This document shows, in pieces, positions 62,424-64,000 of a stretch of 64,000 bases of DNA. Within the stretch, counting starts at the first letter, position 1, and every line of letters begins with the position of its first letter. A model generated the notes under the pieces. The model was not told where the DNA came from. It did no database searches and worked only from the letters and a program-made list of their open reading frames with translations. Origin of the DNA: Mycobacterium sp. 852002-50816_SCH5313054-b (GTDB taxonomy: Bacteria; Actinomycetota; Actinomycetes; Mycobacteriales; Mycobacteriaceae); NCBI RefSeq assembly GCF_001667185.1, contig NZ_LZIC01000059.1, positions 1-64,000 on the forward strand. The letters are read 5' to 3'. Both the position numbers and the translations under genes were made by a program.

Positions 62424-63542
62424 GTGAGGCTCGACAGGGAGGGCAGGGCGCTGACGGCCGCGGCGCTGGCGATCTGCGCGGCAACGTTGACGGCCTGCGG
62501 CAGCGACGACAACCGCCGCGGCGCGTCGACGGCCGCGATCTCCGGGTTGGCCGGCACGGCGGGCTGCGCCGGCAAGAGCGGCTTGACGGCGGAGGGCTCG
62601 ACCGCCCAACAGAACGCGATGTCGTTGTTCAACCAGGTGTGGGGGCAGACCTGCCCGGGCAAGGCGGTGGCCTACAACCCGACCGGGTCGGGCGCCGGCC
62701 GCGAGCAGTTCATCGCGGGCCACGTGGACTTCGCGGGATCCGACTCGCCGCTGGTCGCCGACCAGATCGGCCCGGCCGCCAAACGCTGCGACGGAAACCC
62801 GGCGTGGGACCTGCCACTGGTGTTCGGGCCGGTCGCGCTGGTCTACAACCTGCCGGGTGTGCCGAAGTTGGTCCTCAGCAGCGACGCCCTCGCCAAGGTC
62901 TTGAGCGGCAGGATCACCGCGTGGAACGACCCGATACTGGCGGCGCTGAATCCGGGCGTGGCGCTGCCCGACACCAAGATCGTGCCGATCTACCGGGCGG
63001 ACTCGTCGGGAACGACCGACAACGTCCAGAAGTATCTCACGGCCGCCGCGCCGCAGAGTTGGACCCGAGGGGTGGGCACCGAGTTCCAGGGCGGTGTCGG
63101 CGAAGGGGCCGCGAAGTCGGCGGGAGTGATCCAGGCCGTGCGGGTCACGCCGGGCGCGATCGGCTACGTCGAGAAGGGGTTTGCCGACCAAGCCGGTGTG
63201 CCGTACGCCCTGCTCGACACGGGAAACGGTGTGGTTCCGCTGACCAACGAGACCGCCGGCAAGGCCATCCAGGCGGCCAGTTTCGTGGCCGACGGCAACG
63301 ATCTGGTGCTCGACTTGGACCCGATGTATGCCACTCAGCGGGCGGATACTTACCCCTTGGTGCTGGCCAGTTACGAGATCGTGTGCTCGAACGGCTACGA
63401 CCCGGACACTTCGGCGGCGATCAAGTCGTTCCTCAGCGCGGCCGCGACCGACGGGCAGGCCGGTCTCGCGTCCGCCGGTTATGTGCCGTTGCCCGATAAA
63501 GTCAAGGAGCGATTGGTTACCGCCATCAATGCGATCCGGTGA
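62424..63542 (+). CDS. pstS: Phosphate ABC transporter substrate-binding lipoprotein PstS
   Basis: A 372-residue lipoprotein from GTG 62424. The signal VRLDREGRALTAAALAICAATLTAC ends in a lipobox with Cys25. Phosphate contacts are seen in LTAEGSTAQQNAM, DFAGSDSPL and YRADSSGTTDNVQKY. It binds phosphate outside the membrane for PstC/PstA/PstB. An in-frame ATG at 62388 would give a signal with a long charged lead and is the alternative start. The 150 bp between mshD and here (62274-62423) hold the operon promoter region. In M. tuberculosis, phoT follows mshD without these genes, as I recall. Confidence 0.93.
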   Translation: MRLDREGRALTAAALAICAATLTACGSDDNRRGASTAAISGLAGTAGCAGKSGLTAEGSTAQQNAMSLFNQVWGQTCPGKAVAYNPTGSGAGREQFIAGHVDFAGSDSPLVADQIGPAAKRCDGNPAWDLPLVFGPVALVYNLPGVPKLVLSSDALAKVLSGRITAWNDPILAALNPGVALPDTKIVPIYRADSSGTTDNVQKYLTAAAPQSWTRGVGTEFQGGVGEGAAKSAGVIQAVRVTPGAIGYVEKGFADQAGVPYALLDTGNGVVPLTNETAGKAIQAASFVADGNDLVLDLDPMYATQRADTYPLVLASYEIVCSNGYDPDTSAAIKSFLSAAATDGQAGLASAGYVPLPDKVKERLVTAINAIR

Positions 63543-63586
63543 CCGGCGGGCGCAAGGAGCGACAGCAGGACTGTGACGGGATCACA

Positions 63587-64000
63587 GTGATAACGCCAGA
63601 CCCATCCGCTGCGGGTTCGGGTGCGGTCGTCGCTGCGGCCCTCCCCGAGTCGCCGGTAGTGCCGATCAGCCCGTGGGGGCGTGCCCAGCCACGCCTGGGG
63701 GACAGGGTTTTTCGTTGGCTGGCGCAAGGTTCCGGGGTCCTGATCGTGGTCCTTATCGCCGCGATCGGCGGCTTCCTGTTGCTGCGCGCGATCCCGGCCT
63801 TGCAGCGCAACAGGGAGAACTTTTTCAGCTACGACGGCAACTGGGTGACCACCGACACCTCGGCCATGCATTTCGGGATCTTCGAGCTGCTCCAGGTGAC
63901 CGTGTTCGTGTCGGTGTTCGCCTTGATTCTTGCTATGCCGATCGCCTTGGGCGTTGCGCTCTACCTCACGCACTACGCGCCACGCCGGGCCGCCGCGCCC
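63587..64000 (+). CDS. pstC: Phosphate ABC transporter permease PstC, N-terminal part (runs off right edge)
   Basis: One hundred thirty-eight codons from GTG 63587 (VITPDPSAAGSGAVV) reach the right edge without a stop. After a 35-residue cytoplasmic lead, RVFRWLAQGSGVLIVVLIAAIGGFLLLRAIPAL is the first membrane helix, then a periplasmic loop and FELLQVTVFVSVFALILAMPIALGVALYLTHYAP, the PstC-type second helix. It should pair with PstA as the channel for phosphate. It starts 44 bp after pstS. A GTG at 63573 in another frame hits a stop after five codons and was rejected. Confidence 0.9.
   Translation, partial: MITPDPSAAGSGAVVAAALPESPVVPISPWGRAQPRLGDRVFRWLAQGSGVLIVVLIAAIGGFLLLRAIPALQRNRENFFSYDGNWVTTDTSAMHFGIFELLQVTVFVSVFALILAMPIALGVALYLTHYAPRRAAAP

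Noticed and set aside
63573..63590. GTG at 63573 as pstC start
   Set aside because: That frame stops after five codons; GTG 63587 opens the frame that encodes the PstC helices.

Overview
The window looks like chromosomal DNA of a slow-growing non-tuberculous Mycobacterium, probably near the M. avium complex. It is about two-thirds G+C, uses many GTG starts, and follows the order of the M. tuberculosis Rv0763c-Rv0820 segment: fdx-cyp51-SDR-cyp123-TetR / aldA-SDR-HIBADH-CMD / purD / ggtA / purB-cyp126 / purC-ptrB / purSQ / DyP-encapsulin / purL / purF-purM / pabC / cysA2-sseC2 / lmeA / glnR-like / mshD / pst. Gene names rest on protein motifs I can read plus this synteny; no database search was run.

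Layout. (1) 1-8223: a sterol/redox block. Two P450s, a ferredoxin, an SDR and a TetR regulator read left; an aldehyde dehydrogenase, SDR, hydroxyacid dehydrogenase and CMD-family protein read right. Two GGACA-N2-TGTCC sites lie between them. (2) 8302-30271: purine genes (purD, purB, purC, purS, purQ) alternate with aldo-keto reductase/MarR, gamma-glutamyltransferase, a Tat-type esterase, cyp126, an SLAC1/TehA-like transporter, an uninterrupted oligopeptidase B, DoxX/TetR, a DHA2 efflux pump, a KstD-like flavoprotein and a metallo-hydrolase. (3) 30238-42611: an accessory block that differs from M. tuberculosis as I know it. It has WS/DGAT plus acyltransferase, a five-gene operon (DUF427, TMEM175-like channel, haloacid dehalogenase, disulfide-reductase-like flavoprotein, cupin), two tandem TetR paralogues, an Asp-nucleophile alpha/beta hydrolase and a MOSC-reductase-[2Fe-2S] fusion. 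(4) 42687-53993: DyP peroxidase with its encapsulin, aminopeptidase, purL, CAAX protease, purF, purM. (5) 54141-64000: YgfZ, PabC, a candidate structured RNA, a nitrobindin with a 32-codon membrane ORF, the sulfur operon behind a poly-cysteine leader ORF, LmeA/thioredoxin, a GlnR-type regulator, MshD, and the start of the pst operon.

Most notable observations: (a) five perfect TGGG-N8-CCCA palindromes within 2.5 kb (38405-40880), at every promoter region of the accessory cluster that holds the two TetR paralogues, suggesting a self-contained regulon; (b) two copies of a 58-bp palindrome with near-identical 21-bp arms and unrelated 16-bp loops, each between convergent genes; (c) TANNNT boxes 6-8 nt before GTG/ATG at purD, purB, purC, purL and purM and several other genes, implying leaderless mRNAs; (d) a leaderless poly-Cys leader ORF before DUF4395-cysA2-sseC2; (e) a likely orphan structured RNA after pabC.

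I saw no tRNA, rRNA, insertion sequence, prophage or CRISPR array. Long ORFs opposite real genes are high-GC shadows and are left out.
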